Notes: generated by a model not told the origin, from the sequence alone. Shown: positions 18,801-27,616, counted from the stretch's first letter. The stretch is 64,000 nucleotides of DNA from SG8-4 sp964598225 (GCA_964598225.1 CAZRBG010000017.1:1-64000); one strand, 5' to 3'. A program made the numbers and translations.

Positions 18801-19547
18801 TCGGCCGAGCCGATGTACCTGGTCCTGGAAGATTCTTCCGGCGCAAGTGCGGCTGTGATGAATCCGGACCCGATGGCTGTACAGCAGGCGAGTGCCACCG
18901 ACTGGATCGTAGAGCTGGCCGACTTCGACATCGACCTGTCTGCGGTCGCCAAAGCGACGCTTGTTATCGGCAATCTGGACGCCCCGGCGCCCGGCGGAAC
19001 AGGGACGGTGACGGTCAACAATGTCAGGTTCCTGCCCGAGCTTCTGTCAATCTCGACGCTGGATAGCCTGGAGGCTGAAGTCGATCCTGATAATCCGAAT
19101 CAGTTGACGGAAATACTCGCGATTAACGGGATAAACGCCGCCAATCTGATCGTCGGAACGACCACGACTGATTTCGAGAAGCACGCAGGCCGCGAAGCCG
19201 TTAATGCGGATAACCTGAGCCTGGTCGAATACGCAAGCCTGGATGATTCTACTTTCATTCAGACCATGTTCGATCAGCCGGTGAACACGATCTTCATCAT
19301 GGAAAGAGGCGCCAACGACAGCGGCTTCTTCCAGGCGCTCGATGCCGACGGCAATCCTATCGGCGGAGCGGTTGCGTTCACCCCGGACGACTTCGAGCTT
19401 CCGGAGTCCGGCCTGAAGATCGTCAACCAGGACGCAGGTGGTGTCGCAATCAGTGCGAGCATGCCGATCGACGGTCTGCTGATTCTTCCGCCGGCGGATG
19501 AGCTGCACACGCTTGATCCTGCGAGCATCTCGGCTGTTGCCGATTAA
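15828..19547 (+). CDS. large secreted LamG/Fn3-like multidomain protein
   Basis: A 1239-aa exported protein. Order: signal peptide (1-23); a LamG/concanavalin-like domain (about 24-225, LEGYWPLDGNTLDASGNGRDG opening and GSIDEVYIFSRTMSDEQV ending); two fibronectin-III-like sandwich units (about 230-425, each with an EPDxTYYWRVDE strand); a second LamG domain (about 430-645, VVQYSFDQSSNNIVLDESGN to GLIDDFRIYDRALSAEEI); a third Fn3-like unit (about 650-760); a DUF1349-like sandwich (about 800-985, GTMTVKVESLDYTNPWTKAGIMIRE split over conserved strands); and a C-terminal region of unknown type. GAAGGAGG lies just upstream of the ATG. Proteins like this are common in Phycisphaerae and are thought to bind polysaccharide or mediate adhesion. 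No anchor or catalytic motif is visible. Confidence 0.85.
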   Translation: MSRKLLCLMSLVLVLGMASTSLARLEGYWPLDGNTLDASGNGRDGTLVGDADWAADPYVEGAVGQAIFFDGMGYVNIDDYKGISSIDGVQQEFSISNWFRTTGDGEMVTWGTSAGRTRLTWRVNGGRLRTEHGAGNLRGNTYVDDGEWHHGALVVTEGANLRVPNTLLYLDGAPDSTFSGSDNPYELGEGADVSIGRRADNDSRYFPGSIDEVYIFSRTMSDEQVAGVMDGVIPVWPKADRPSPEDGAMLEENSVFLSWRPGTNAVSHNVYFGTTEDLGDDQLVSQQEASEYLATGIEPDNTYYWRVDEVAEDGTVTMGDVYSFWTPPRSAYDPSPANGNSVLGDSATLTWEAGWGPIMHQVYFGTDQEEVANAVGAPLVMDIGYDTGALEPDTTYYWRVDEFYGTDTVKGPVWSFSTVPVLPMADDPNLVVQYSFDQSSNNIVLDESGNANHGAMFDGAELITAGLVGDTALNLPGEDEYVAIDGLSYETTDAAEVSVSAWIRTDDGSNQIIASYDRNEYWRLEINGNGGGFGQVGWDVLTSEGQSDYGSERRVDDGIWHHVCGVYDNGLHVIYVDGVAEPSVTIGTTMGTGTVRYGYVGVGSESEEFDANKGPTDYFNGLIDDFRIYDRALSAEEIQELTRVNPGQAWNPTPLSGDSGDILALASLSWNPGDDAVEHDVYLGADSAAVEAADVNDTTGIYRGRLTEASYIADDLDFSTTYFWRVDEVAADGTVTPGLLWSFTTDGDLVIFEEETVIPYDNTVDPFITPADLDFDPALDLTDPIARMAVNYTGQAAPGSLTVGDVNTTVVGRGDDIWNDADQFQYAYTTLTGDGTMTVKVESLDYTNPWTKAGIMIRETLDAGSTFAAVYATGENGVRFQGRSMANQDAESDSSVATDEQKALTPPVWIRIERAFPMVNAYYSTDGVNFTPMAWNPQVIPMSPAPIFIGLAVTSHSGDDTYAEAVFSEITSEGGVAPGPLTSVEIGLESNSAEPMYLVLEDSSGASAAVMNPDPMAVQQASATDWIVELADFDIDLSAVAKATLVIGNLDAPAPGGTGTVTVNNVRFLPELLSISTLDSLEAEVDPDNPNQLTEILAINGINAANLIVGTTTTDFEKHAGREAVNADNLSLVEYASLDDSTFIQTMFDQPVNTIFIMERGANDSGFFQALDADGNPIGGAVAFTPDDFELPESGLKIVNQDAGGVAISASMPIDGLLILPPADELHTLDPASISAVAD

Positions 19548-19610
19548 TCGGCTGAAACTGTTGTTAATGTTGTCATTCGCCGTTAGCGGATGACAGCCGG
19601 AAGTTAATCA

Positions 19611-19651
19611 AACGGGCTCGTGTCCGAATCATAGGACGCGAGCCCGTTTTC
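19611..19651 (+). terminator. terminator between LamG gene and convergent sulfatase gene
   Basis: The arms AACGGGCTCGTGTCC (19611-19625) and GGACGCGAGCCCGTT (19634-19648) form a strong stem with one mismatch, followed by TT. The 5' side carries AA runs, so it could serve both converging genes. Confidence 0.8.
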
Positions 19652-19697
19652 TATGCGCGTATACACATCACGGTGGGCTGAAGGCCACCCTACCGTT

Positions 19698-21167
19698 TTA
19701 TCGGCGTCTTCGCTCGGAGGGTAATGGATTCTTTGCTTCGTTGTGATCTTTCATGCACAATTCTCTGTCGAGAATCTTGCCGGGAACGTGCGGCGTGTGG
19801 GCTTGTTCGGCAAACTCGATCATTCGCTCGATGATGTCCCGGTGCTTTGATGCCACATTGTTTTGTTCCTCGACGTCCTTGCTCAGATCGTACAGTTCCC
19901 ATTTCCCTTTTCCGGGCTTGTAGGCCTTCCAATCGTCCCGGCGGACGGCGGTCTGCCCTCTGTACTCCCAGTACAGATACTCGTGCTTCTTCTGCGCTCG
20001 TCCGGCGGCTTTCCTGCCGAGCAGAGTGGGAACAATAGAGATTCCATCGATATCATTCGGGCTATCCACTCCGGCGAGTTCCGTCAGCGTCGGCATAATA
20101 TCCGGGAAGTAACCCAGATGCCTGCTGAGCGAGCCCGCTTCGATTTTGCCGGGCCACCGCACGATAAACGGAATACGCAGGCCGCCTTCGTAAAGCAAGC
20201 CCTTACGTCCACGAAAGACCTTGCCGGTCTCCGGATCAACGTTCGGCCCGAAGAAGCCGTGAGGATGTGTTTCGTTCCTGAAATACAGGTTGCCGCCGTT
20301 GTCGCCGCAGACGAAAACTATCGTGTTATCGTCGATTTTCAGTTCCTTCAGCAGAGCCATGATTTCGCCGATCTGCCGGTCGATCATGTTGACCATCGCG
20401 GCGTAGCGTTGCGCCTCGTCCTTCTTAATCGAGTAGCCTGCATCCCATTTCTCGTCCTTGTATTTCTGCCATGAAGGCTCGTCCTCCGGCAGACCCCAAG
20501 CCCCGTGCGGCGGCGTCCAGGGGCAATAGCAGAAGAACGGCCGGTCTTTGTTCCGGCGGATGAACTCCATCGACTCCTCGAAAATGACCTTTTGCGCGAA
20601 AGTCTCGCCTTCATACAGAGCGCCGGTGTTGCCCTTCAGCGGCACCTCTTCGCTGTTCCTTACCAGCCACGCCGGGAAGTATGTGTGGGCGTGAACCTGA
20701 TCGTAATAGCCGAAGAAGACGTCGAAACCATGCTTTTCCGGCACGCCCGTCGTGCCGCGGCCGCCGACGCCCCATTTGCCGAATCCTCCGGTTGCATAAC
20801 CGGCCTTTTTGAGAAGGTCCGCCACAGTAACATCATCGGCCCGAAGAGCCTCGTGCCCCGGATTCCTGCGAACCGACGTGTGCCCCATGTGTTTGCCGGT
20901 CATCAGGGTGCTCCGAGTTGGAGCGCATACCGGCGCGCCGGCAAGCATCTGAGTAAATCTCATGCCCTCGGCGGCAATGCGGTCGATATTAGGCGTTTCC
21001 ATGATCGGGTGGCCCATGCAGGAAAGCTCATAATAACCAAGTTCATCCAATATCAGATAGACGATATTGGGCTTGCTCCCGCGAGAGCGACCCGCAAGAT
21101 CGGTATTGGCCATCAACAATGACGCGCCGGAAGCCCCGGCAAATTTAAGAAAATCGCGACGATTCAT
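19698..21167 (-). CDS. Tat-exported type I sulfatase
   Basis: A 489-aa formylglycine-dependent arylsulfatase, cleaving sulfate esters, probably on polysaccharide. The start is set at the ATG at 21167, with AGGAG 7 nt upstream and a Tat-like leader (NRRDFLKFAGASGASLLMA) right after it; a longer frame to 21365 lacks these. The catalytic signature C81-A-P-T-R85 (GAPVCAPTRSTLMTGKH) supplies the formylglycine. D41 in LILDELG is an expected metal ligand, and VCGDNGGN is the conserved downstream metal-site segment. Maturation needs an anaerobic or FGE-type activator, which is not in this window. Confidence 0.92.
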   Translation of the reverse strand: MNRRDFLKFAGASGASLLMANTDLAGRSRGSKPNIVYLILDELGYYELSCMGHPIMETPNIDRIAAEGMRFTQMLAGAPVCAPTRSTLMTGKHMGHTSVRRNPGHEALRADDVTVADLLKKAGYATGGFGKWGVGGRGTTGVPEKHGFDVFFGYYDQVHAHTYFPAWLVRNSEEVPLKGNTGALYEGETFAQKVIFEESMEFIRRNKDRPFFCYCPWTPPHGAWGLPEDEPSWQKYKDEKWDAGYSIKKDEAQRYAAMVNMIDRQIGEIMALLKELKIDDNTIVFVCGDNGGNLYFRNETHPHGFFGPNVDPETGKVFRGRKGLLYEGGLRIPFIVRWPGKIEAGSLSRHLGYFPDIMPTLTELAGVDSPNDIDGISIVPTLLGRKAAGRAQKKHEYLYWEYRGQTAVRRDDWKAYKPGKGKWELYDLSKDVEEQNNVASKHRDIIERMIEFAEQAHTPHVPGKILDRELCMKDHNEAKNPLPSERRRR

Positions 21168-21558
21168 ACTCATCTCCTTGTTCAAATGCCCATATCTTGC
21201 ATATTTCGGATATATTCTTGCACGTACGCGCCCAAAACGCCAGCACAAAAGCATCTTAACAGAGAAAACATGCAGGCGGTACCTGTCAAGGCGGTCCCGG
21301 ACACAAATCCATGCTGAAATCGTAAAACCCCGGATCCGGGCCGGTATGGTGCGAAAAGTGGACAAAAAGCCGGTTTTGGGTCTAATTTGTCGATTTTCTT
21401 GAGATTATTTGCAACATTTTGGGACCAAACTGCGTCTTACTACGTAGAGATGGTAGCAAGGGGTAGTTGCCCGGTTTCTGTAATACAGTATGCCGGCCAG
21501 GAGGATCTTGCTGGAATATAACTTGAGAACAGGCTGGGTTTTAAAAGGGTAACTCCGA
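21168..21558. other. divergent intergenic region
   Basis: This 390-bp stretch lies between the sulfatase start and the plus-strand gene at 21559, so it must hold both promoters. I see no convincing gene, repeat or RNA structure in it. Confidence 0.5.
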
Positions 21559-22002
21559 ATGGCAAAAGCAAGCGTGCGAAGCAGTAATCGTCCGAAAAGA
21601 CTATTGAAACACCATCGAGCCGCACTGCCGGAATACCACTACGAGGACGGATACAGGCTCACCGCCAAGGATTTGGGCAAGAACGGCGTCAAGATAGAGT
21701 TGAGTCACAACTATAACGTCGGCGGAGCGATCATTCTGCCGCCCAAACAGGTCCGTGAGTGCGGTGCGTGGCTCATGGAGACCATCGAGCAGGAGAGCAA
21801 CGGCCTGCCGAAGCAGTTGACTGAAATCCTGGAAAGACTGAGCAAACAGACCGGCTCTCATGCGAAGCTCGAACGGGGCGACAAAAAGAAATTGCGAGAA
21901 GCTCTCAAGGCGCTCAAGAGGCAGTCGGCCAGAAACAAGGCCGTCGCAGAGGCCGAGGCCGACGAGCCGGCGCTGAAGGCGCTGCCCAAAAAGGCCGTCT
22001 GA
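21559..22002 (+). CDS. small basic protein of unknown function
   Basis: A 147-aa soluble protein without signal peptide. The N-terminus is very basic (about residues 1-20), the middle has a strand pair (GYRLTAKDLGKNGVKIELSHNYNVGGAIILPP), and the C-terminal half is predicted helical and rich in Lys, Glu and Ala. I do not recognise a family. The basic N-terminus and charged tail would fit nucleic-acid or ribosome association, but that is speculation. It stands alone, convergent with accC. Confidence 0.6.
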   Translation: MAKASVRSSNRPKRLLKHHRAALPEYHYEDGYRLTAKDLGKNGVKIELSHNYNVGGAIILPPKQVRECGAWLMETIEQESNGLPKQLTEILERLSKQTGSHAKLERGDKKKLREALKALKRQSARNKAVAEAEADEPALKALPKKAV

Positions 22003-22019
22003 TGGGCGTGCAAAAGGGG

Positions 22020-22096
22020 ATCAGGTTATCGGGAAATCAGGGCGCAGGGTAAGAGGGGGCAGGATATCAGGAGGCTGCACATCCTGATAACCTGAT
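22020..22096. terminator. inverted repeat between convergent genes
   Basis: ATCAGGTTATC (22020-22030) and GATAACCTGAT (22086-22096) are perfect 11-bp arms. They are separated by 55 nt that contain a further partial copy (GATATCAGGAGG), and CTCCTGATAACC follows after the outer arm. The repeat lies between convergent genes and may act as a transcription end or be a small palindromic element. There is no clear T-tail. Confidence 0.45.
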
Positions 22097-22110
22097 CTCC
22101 TGATAACCAC

Positions 22111-23448
22111 CTAAAAGTTTCGTTCGACGAAGCCGGTGTCGATCTTGCTCTTAACAAAAAGATTGTGAGAGAGAATATTCAGGCAGGCGGGTATGGTAGT
22201 CTTGATCGGTTCGATAACAAACTCCTCCAAAGCTCTTTTCATCGTTACTATGGCGTCGGCTCGTGTCCTTCTGTGAACTATGACCTTGGCGATCATCGAA
22301 TCGTAGCTGGGCGGGACCGTGCAACCCTGATGCACGTGTGTATCGACTCTGACGCCGGGACCACCCGGCGGTATATACCGGGTGATAGTTCCCGGGCACG
22401 GAGAAAAATCCTTCTCGGGGTCTTCGGCGTTTATCCGGCACTCGATCGCTACGCCGCTTTGTTTGATGCTCCTCTGACTCATCTTGATTCGCTCGCCGGC
22501 GGCAACTTTCAATTGCAACCTTATCAGATCGTGCCCCGTGACCATCTCCGTTACGGGATGCTCGACCTGGATTCGCGTATTGACCTCGATAAAGTGAAAA
22601 TTCTTGTCCTTGTCCAGAATAAACTCGACTGTGGCGGCGTTGTCATATTTGGCTTCCCTGATCATCCGCAACGCTGCTTCGGCAAGCTCTTGCCGGGTTT
22701 GTTTATCCAAAACAGGACAAGGCGATTCTTCGATCATCTTCTGGTGCCTGCGCTGAGTGGAGCAGTCTCTTTCGTAGAAGTGCAGAGCGTTGCCATGTCT
22801 GTCGGCCACTATCTGCACTTCCACGTGCCGCGGCTCGACGATGAATTTCTCCATGTAGACGGTATCGTCGCCAAAAGCAGCCTTTGCCTCGGCGCGGGCC
22901 GAACTGTAAGCCGAACGCAGATTGATGTCGTTGTGAACGACTCTCATGCCGCGACCGCCGCCGCCGGCTGCGGCTTTTATTATGACGGGATAACCCATTT
23001 GATTCGCCAGTTTCAGCGCATCTTTGTCATTCTCGATGGGACCGTCGGAACCGGGCACTACCGGCACACCTGCGCGGCGGGCCAGCTCGCGAGCCCTGAC
23101 TTTGTCGCCGAGCAACTGCATTGCTTCGACGGGCGGACCGATGAAAGTCAAGCCGCATTGCCGACAGACCTCTGCAAAGTGTACGTTCTCGGCCAGGAAT
23201 CCGTAGCCGGGATGAATCGCCTCAACATCGGATACTTCGGCGGCGCTTATGATTCCCGGAATGTTAAGGTAGCTTTTGGCACTGCTCGCCGGGCCGATGC
23301 AAATGGCCTCGTCGGCAAGTTGCAGGTACGGGGCGTCCTTATCCGCCTCGGAATAAACCGCCACCGCCTCGACACCAAGCTCATGGCAAGCGCGGATGAT
23401 TCGCAGCGCTATCTCACCACGGTTCGCTATCAGAATTCTTGAAAACAT
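22111..23448 (-). CDS. accC: acetyl-CoA carboxylase biotin carboxylase subunit
   Basis: A 445-aa ATP-grasp enzyme that carboxylates biotin on BCCP with bicarbonate and ATP, the first half-reaction of acetyl-CoA carboxylase in fatty acid synthesis. Full-length and canonical: RILIANRGEIALRIIRAC start, KAAAGGGGRGMR glycine-rich ATP loop, ERDCSTQRRHQKMIEESP, VNTRIQVEHPVTE active-site block. It lies 105 nt after accB on the same strand. Confidence 0.97.
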   Translation of the reverse strand: MFSRILIANRGEIALRIIRACHELGVEAVAVYSEADKDAPYLQLADEAICIGPASSAKSYLNIPGIISAAEVSDVEAIHPGYGFLAENVHFAEVCRQCGLTFIGPPVEAMQLLGDKVRARELARRAGVPVVPGSDGPIENDKDALKLANQMGYPVIIKAAAGGGGRGMRVVHNDINLRSAYSSARAEAKAAFGDDTVYMEKFIVEPRHVEVQIVADRHGNALHFYERDCSTQRRHQKMIEESPCPVLDKQTRQELAEAALRMIREAKYDNAATVEFILDKDKNFHFIEVNTRIQVEHPVTEMVTGHDLIRLQLKVAAGERIKMSQRSIKQSGVAIECRINAEDPEKDFSPCPGTITRYIPPGGPGVRVDTHVHQGCTVPPSYDSMIAKVIVHRRTRADAIVTMKRALEEFVIEPIKTTIPACLNILSHNLFVKSKIDTGFVERNF

Positions 23449-23469
23449 AAATCAATTTATTATTTATGA

Positions 23470-23539
23470 TTTATGATTTAATACTGTTTGCAGCCGGTGA
23501 TTTTGCTCCGTTTCTCAATAGTCAATATTAAATCATAAA
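23470..23539. repeat. AT-rich inverted repeat between accB and accC
   Basis: TTTATGATTTAATA (23470-23483) and TATTAAATCATAAA (23526-23539) are perfect 14-bp arms, with extra TTTATGAT copies outside. Within the operon this hairpin could attenuate or process the transcript, or be an inserted AT-rich element. Confidence 0.55.
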
Positions 23540-23553
23540 TAGTAAATAGAAGA

Positions 23554-24045
23554 TTATTGCTCCGGTTTGACTTTAAACAGTGGTTGTCCGTACTCAACCG
23601 CCTGGCCGCTGGTCACGAGCACTTCGACGATCGTGCCGCTGATCTCTGCCTTTATCTCATTAAGCACTTTCATCGCTTCGATGATGCATACGACCGTCTG
23701 CGGGCCGACGATAGCGCCGACGTCCACATAGGGATCGGAATCCGGGCTCGGGGTGGCGTAGAATGTGCCGACAATAGGCGATTTGATTTCCAAAAGATTC
23801 TCAACGACCGATTCCGGTTGGGCCGAACCCGGCGTACTCGAAATCTCGCCGGTCTGCGGACTCTCAACACCCTCACCGGTGTCCAGTCTCACCACCGGCA
23901 TTTTCTTGACCACTTGCTGGGGTGTTGATCGCTTGAGAAATATCTTCTCATCGCCGTTTTTGATCTCAACCTCAACCAGCTCGTTGTCTTTCATTATCTT
24001 AATTAGTTCTTCTATTTTCCGCAGATCAGCATCTTTTTGCGCCAT
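23554..24045 (-). CDS. accB: acetyl-CoA carboxylase biotin carboxyl carrier protein
   Basis: A 163-aa carrier protein. The N-terminal ~50 residues form a charged helix, then comes a variable Pro/Ser/Glu linker, then the biotinyl domain (about 86-163) with the biotinylation motif E-A-M-K126-V, the YATPSPDSDPYVDVG strand and a VEYGQPLF ending. The thumb between strands (FYATPSPDSDP) is the AccB type. SD-like AAAGGA lies about 10 nt upstream. It is followed by accC. Confidence 0.95.
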   Translation of the reverse strand: MAQKDADLRKIEELIKIMKDNELVEVEIKNGDEKIFLKRSTPQQVVKKMPVVRLDTGEGVESPQTGEISSTPGSAQPESVVENLLEIKSPIVGTFYATPSPDSDPYVDVGAIVGPQTVVCIIEAMKVLNEIKAEISGTIVEVLVTSGQAVEYGQPLFKVKPEQ

Positions 24046-24249
24046 TACTGCATCCTTTCTGGGGCCCCGGGATACTTATCCATACCCACAGGTACCCACC
24101 GAGCAGAAGCAAAGCCTCCCGGCACAACTTATTAAGTATAGTCTGAGCCGAGGTCTTTGCAAGAGTTTTTACTTGTATCGGCATACACAAGGCATTAAGT
24201 TCGGCGATATTAATGCGAAAAATCAATATTCTTGTCCGAGGCCCCGTCA

Positions 24250-24855
24250 ATGTCGAAAATCGCAGTCGATGCAGTCTTGCTCCCTTCGGAGAAAATATCC
24301 GCCAGGGCTATCCAAGCCAATCAGGAATTACAGAAACAGTGCTCCGACAAGATAGTGCTGGACAAAACAGCCTGTATGCCGCACATTTCCCTCGCCATGG
24401 GCTGTATTAATGTCATTGATATCGATAATATAGGACTTCTCCTTCGTGAACTTGCGGAGAAACACCCTCCGGGAACGCTTATCAGTACTGGTATCCACGT
24501 AGGGACAAAGCCTGACGGCGAGAAGGTATCGGTTCTTGCGCTCGAGAAAACAGATGCTCTTCAAACGCTCCATGAAGAAGTCATGCGCAGGTTGCAGCCG
24601 TATTTCAGCCATGATGTGACGGCTGAAATGGTGCTTTCCCCGCCTCAAGCCTGCGGATCGACGCTGCGCTGGATCAGAGAATATCCGGAAAAAGCGAGTT
24701 TTGACAGGTTTTTCCCGCATATCACGCTCGGATACGGTCAACTCTCTGATTTCCCATTTCCTGAGAAATTCACCGCCGAAAGGCTCGCTCTGTGCCATTT
24801 AGGCAACCACTGCACGTGCAGGAAAATCCTGACACCTGCGGATTTTCAGCACTGA
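24250..24855 (+). CDS. 2H phosphoesterase superfamily protein (LigT-like)
   Basis: A 201-aa protein carrying the two hallmark motifs of the 2H phosphoesterases: H45-I-S47-L (PHISLAMG) and H157-I-T159-L (PHITLGYG), about 110 residues apart. The family acts on 2',3'-cyclic phosphates or 2'-5' linkages in RNA and small nucleotides; the substrate here is unknown. I choose the ATG at 24250, which has GAGG 8 nt upstream, over a TTG 18 nt earlier without a site. It is a single gene between divergent accB and the Rrf2 gene. Confidence 0.8.
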   Translation: MSKIAVDAVLLPSEKISARAIQANQELQKQCSDKIVLDKTACMPHISLAMGCINVIDIDNIGLLLRELAEKHPPGTLISTGIHVGTKPDGEKVSVLALEKTDALQTLHEEVMRRLQPYFSHDVTAEMVLSPPQACGSTLRWIREYPEKASFDRFFPHITLGYGQLSDFPFPEKFTAERLALCHLGNHCTCRKILTPADFQH

Positions 24856-24891
24856 AAACTCCGTATATGGTAAAAATGGATGAAAATTTGC

Positions 24892-24920
24892 TTGCATTAT
24901 CGCCCCTGCGCTTATATTCT
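24892..24920 (+). promoter_or_regulatory. sigma-70-like promoter of the Rrf2 regulator gene
   Basis: TTGCAT at 24892-24897 and TATTCT at 24915-24920 are separated by 17 bp, 64 bp before the start codon. Confidence 0.5.
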
Positions 24921-24983
24921 GGCATCATCGCGGCAGCGTGACGGAAGTAAGTCTTGCAACGCGACATTTTTAGGTAGGAGGTT

Positions 24984-25346
24984 ATGGTGAAAATCAATCA
25001 GGATTTCATAATGGCGGTCGAGACGATTCTCTTTCTCAAGAAAAGGCGGAAAGAGGACTATCTTCAGGCCTCAGAGATAGCCAAGGCCCTTGGCTTCTCG
25101 GTTGGCTATCTTCAGAAGGTAATCCAAATGCTCAGCAGGCAGGGGATCGTGGAATGCAAGCGGGGCAGGATCGGCGGGGTCAGGATACGTGCAAATTCAA
25201 TCACCCTGCTGGATTTGTGGCAGGCGACCTGTGGCGGATTGGATCACGTAGAGCCGGCTGTGTCGGTGATGAAAAAGCCGCTCAGGGCCTTTGCCGATTC
25301 GATGGACAAGTCCGTAATTTACAAGAAAAAACGCAAAGGCGCGTAG
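24984..25346 (+). CDS. Rrf2-family transcriptional regulator
   Basis: A 120-aa winged-helix regulator: DYLQASEIAKALGFSVGYLQKVIQMLSRQGIVECKRGRIGG is the family helix-turn-helix and wing. The three-cysteine Fe-S ligand set of IscR/NsrR is absent; only isolated Cys residues are seen (in VECKRG and WQATCGG). It may therefore sense something other than Fe-S or nitric oxide. The SD AGGAGG is ideal. No obvious target gene is adjacent. Confidence 0.88.
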   Translation: MVKINQDFIMAVETILFLKKRRKEDYLQASEIAKALGFSVGYLQKVIQMLSRQGIVECKRGRIGGVRIRANSITLLDLWQATCGGLDHVEPAVSVMKKPLRAFADSMDKSVIYKKKRKGA

Positions 25347-25441
25347 ACTGCATTCGGTGTGGAACGCGACTTACGATTCAGTGACCCCGTGCGCGCGATC
25401 CGCTCGCCCTCAAAAAAATACACGCTGCGCGCTCGGCCTGT

Positions 25442-27271
25442 TCAATCGTCTTTCTTTTTCTTTCCACCCAGAAAGCCGTCCAATAGTCCTTTGGACTTCT
25501 TCAAAGCGTCCTTGATCTCGTCCGGCGCTTTATCGCCCAAATTCTCCTCTATCTGCTTGTCAATCTCTTCTCCGAGCCTCTCTTTGCCCGCCTCGATGGC
25601 TGAATTCTTGAGAGTTTCCTTTAGGTCTCTAACCTCAAAGACCAGGCGCGGCTCGGTTATGGGGCCGACTACTCTTATCTTAGTGTCAATATTATCCAGG
25701 GCCGAAAGAGCCTCGGAGGCGATCTTCGGATCCAATCCCAGAAGCTCACCCTGCGGTCTCGCGTCCATATTCCTGACAGAGAGGTCTATCGTAAGGTCAA
25801 TTGACCGCTTCGTAACAATGCCGTTAAAGCTGCCTGACGCCGTACCTGAATCGAAGATCAGCCCGCTGTCGCTGCTGAGACTTGACTTTAGCCTGCTCAA
25901 ATCAAGATCGTTGAAGTCACCGGTAACTTCCGGCACCGGCTTATCCGTGGAATAGTCGAACTTAACATTCAGCGCTGCGCCCGTCTCATTCGATTTCATC
26001 GAAAAAGTCACGGGCAAATTCGCCGCCTGCGGCGCGTTGCTTATGTTCTTCATCAGCACATCGCTGTTACCGAACAGACTCGATGGTATCAGAACTTTCC
26101 CGACCAGAATCCTTTGGGCCATCAGACGAGGCGTGACCTCTCCGGGCGCGCTGGCCATAAGGTAATCGAGATACTTGTGAGGTTCTTCCTCGACCTCGAC
26201 CTCCTCAGCTTCTTCTTCGGATTCAGGGAGCCATTTTCGAAGCTTTTTCAGCTTCTCCTTGAGTGCTTTGATATCCTTGAAGTACTTCTCAAGTTTGGCT
26301 ATATCCTCCTGCGTAACTTCATAATCACATGGGTCGAACGGTTCGGGCTCCTCGGCAGGCTTTTCGACCACGTCCCCGGGAGCGGCCCTCTTCTCGTCGA
26401 ATCGCACGTTAGATACCTCCACGTTCTGCATCACCAATCGCCCCAAAAGCAGATCGTAGATACTCGCATTGGCGGCGATTCTGTCTATCGCTACCTGATT
26501 GTTCGCGGGCTTATTCGGGTCTGTGACCTGAATTCCGCCCACCGATACCGAACCGCCGAGCGACAGGTCGAGGTCCTCGAGGTTAACTTCCGCTCCGTTG
26601 GCGTTGGTCATGGTCCGGGCGGCGTAATTTTTGACCATGCTGTCTTTGAAAAAGTGCATCGCCACGGCCGCCCCTCCCAGAATCACAACGGCGACCACGA
26701 CGCCCGCCTTGCGAATAATCTTTGTCTTGGCTGTAAAGAGCGACTTGGCGTCCTTTGTGCGCTTTCCGATAAGCACGCGATCCAGGATGCGGACCCACCT
26801 GGTGGAATACCACTTTTTGAACCTCTCAGAGCCTTCCTCGAACTTCAGCAGCCTGCGGCGAAAACCGATAACCGACCGGGCCATCAGCAATCCGGCCACT
26901 GCGCCGACGATCGGCCCGAGAACAAACGCCCCCGCCACCGAATATTGCCGAAAATCGGTAAAGCCGATGACCGGTACCGAAGCAATAGCATTCAACAGCC
27001 AGGAGAGGTTATTCTGTACGGCGATGCCTACGTAGTAAAGAACCGGCGCCGCGGCGTAGCAAAGCGCCTTGCCCAAGGCCGCCGACAGCAGAAACAGACC
27101 AATATGAACGTTCAGCAGGAAAACCAGCGCAAGTCCGGCAACGTGGATACCCGCAAAGCCCGGCACCAACCCGAACCAGAAGCCCAATATTACCGAAATG
27201 AAGATCATGACGGGCGAGACGCTGCCTCGGAATATGGCGAGAATCTTACGTATGGATCTTGGAAGAATCAT
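25442..27271 (-). CDS. membrane protein fusing TIGR03546-like and TIGR03545-like (AsmA-like) domains
   Basis: A 609-aa protein. Residues ~1-170 are hydrophobic, with several TM segments and the look of the TIGR03546 family (SPVMIFISVILGFWFGLVPGFAGIH, FVLGPIVGAVAGLLMARS). After a linker, a further TM at about 190-212 precedes a long periplasmic region resembling TIGR03545/AsmA-like proteins (VNLEDLDLSLGGSVSVGGIQVTDPN; a charged coiled coil at about 310-370; DARPQGELLGLD). From memory these two uncharacterised families are usually encoded by adjacent genes, and here they appear as one chain. A role in outer-envelope lipid transport or assembly is inferred from the AsmA resemblance. Confidence 0.6.
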   Translation of the reverse strand: MILPRSIRKILAIFRGSVSPVMIFISVILGFWFGLVPGFAGIHVAGLALVFLLNVHIGLFLLSAALGKALCYAAAPVLYYVGIAVQNNLSWLLNAIASVPVIGFTDFRQYSVAGAFVLGPIVGAVAGLLMARSVIGFRRRLLKFEEGSERFKKWYSTRWVRILDRVLIGKRTKDAKSLFTAKTKIIRKAGVVVAVVILGGAAVAMHFFKDSMVKNYAARTMTNANGAEVNLEDLDLSLGGSVSVGGIQVTDPNKPANNQVAIDRIAANASIYDLLLGRLVMQNVEVSNVRFDEKRAAPGDVVEKPAEEPEPFDPCDYEVTQEDIAKLEKYFKDIKALKEKLKKLRKWLPESEEEAEEVEVEEEPHKYLDYLMASAPGEVTPRLMAQRILVGKVLIPSSLFGNSDVLMKNISNAPQAANLPVTFSMKSNETGAALNVKFDYSTDKPVPEVTGDFNDLDLSRLKSSLSSDSGLIFDSGTASGSFNGIVTKRSIDLTIDLSVRNMDARPQGELLGLDPKIASEALSALDNIDTKIRVVGPITEPRLVFEVRDLKETLKNSAIEAGKERLGEEIDKQIEENLGDKAPDEIKDALKKSKGLLDGFLGGKKKKDD

Positions 27272-27616
27272 AACTCGTACCTCCCTGTGGTTGATACGTT
27301 CTTAGACTTTATCGGATTAATTCAATATTCCCAATGAATGTACCGGACTGCACCACACATAGTCAACAAAATTTACGGCGTCTGCGGCTGAAGGCAAGTC
27401 CGAAAAACCACACCAATACTACACGGGACGGTTAGTACAATATGATTTGTCCGAGCATTCATAATGTCGGTAAAGCTGATAGCTCTGTGTTTATGGGGCT
27501 ATCGTGCTTTAACCGCCTGAATTCCAATTTGCCTTAAAGCCTCACGGACGATGAGCCGAACGAATTAACCTAAAGCAGAGCAAATTCAGATAGAACAACT
27601 ATAGAGAGCGGATGAA
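27272..27616. other. divergent intergenic region
   Basis: 345 bp between oppositely directed genes, presumably holding both promoters. No gene, tRNA or strong hairpin is evident. Confidence 0.5.

Noticed and set aside
22165..23442. Long frame (425 codons) opposite accC
   Set aside because: It is entirely antisense to a canonical accC and is a by-product of the codon bias of the real gene.
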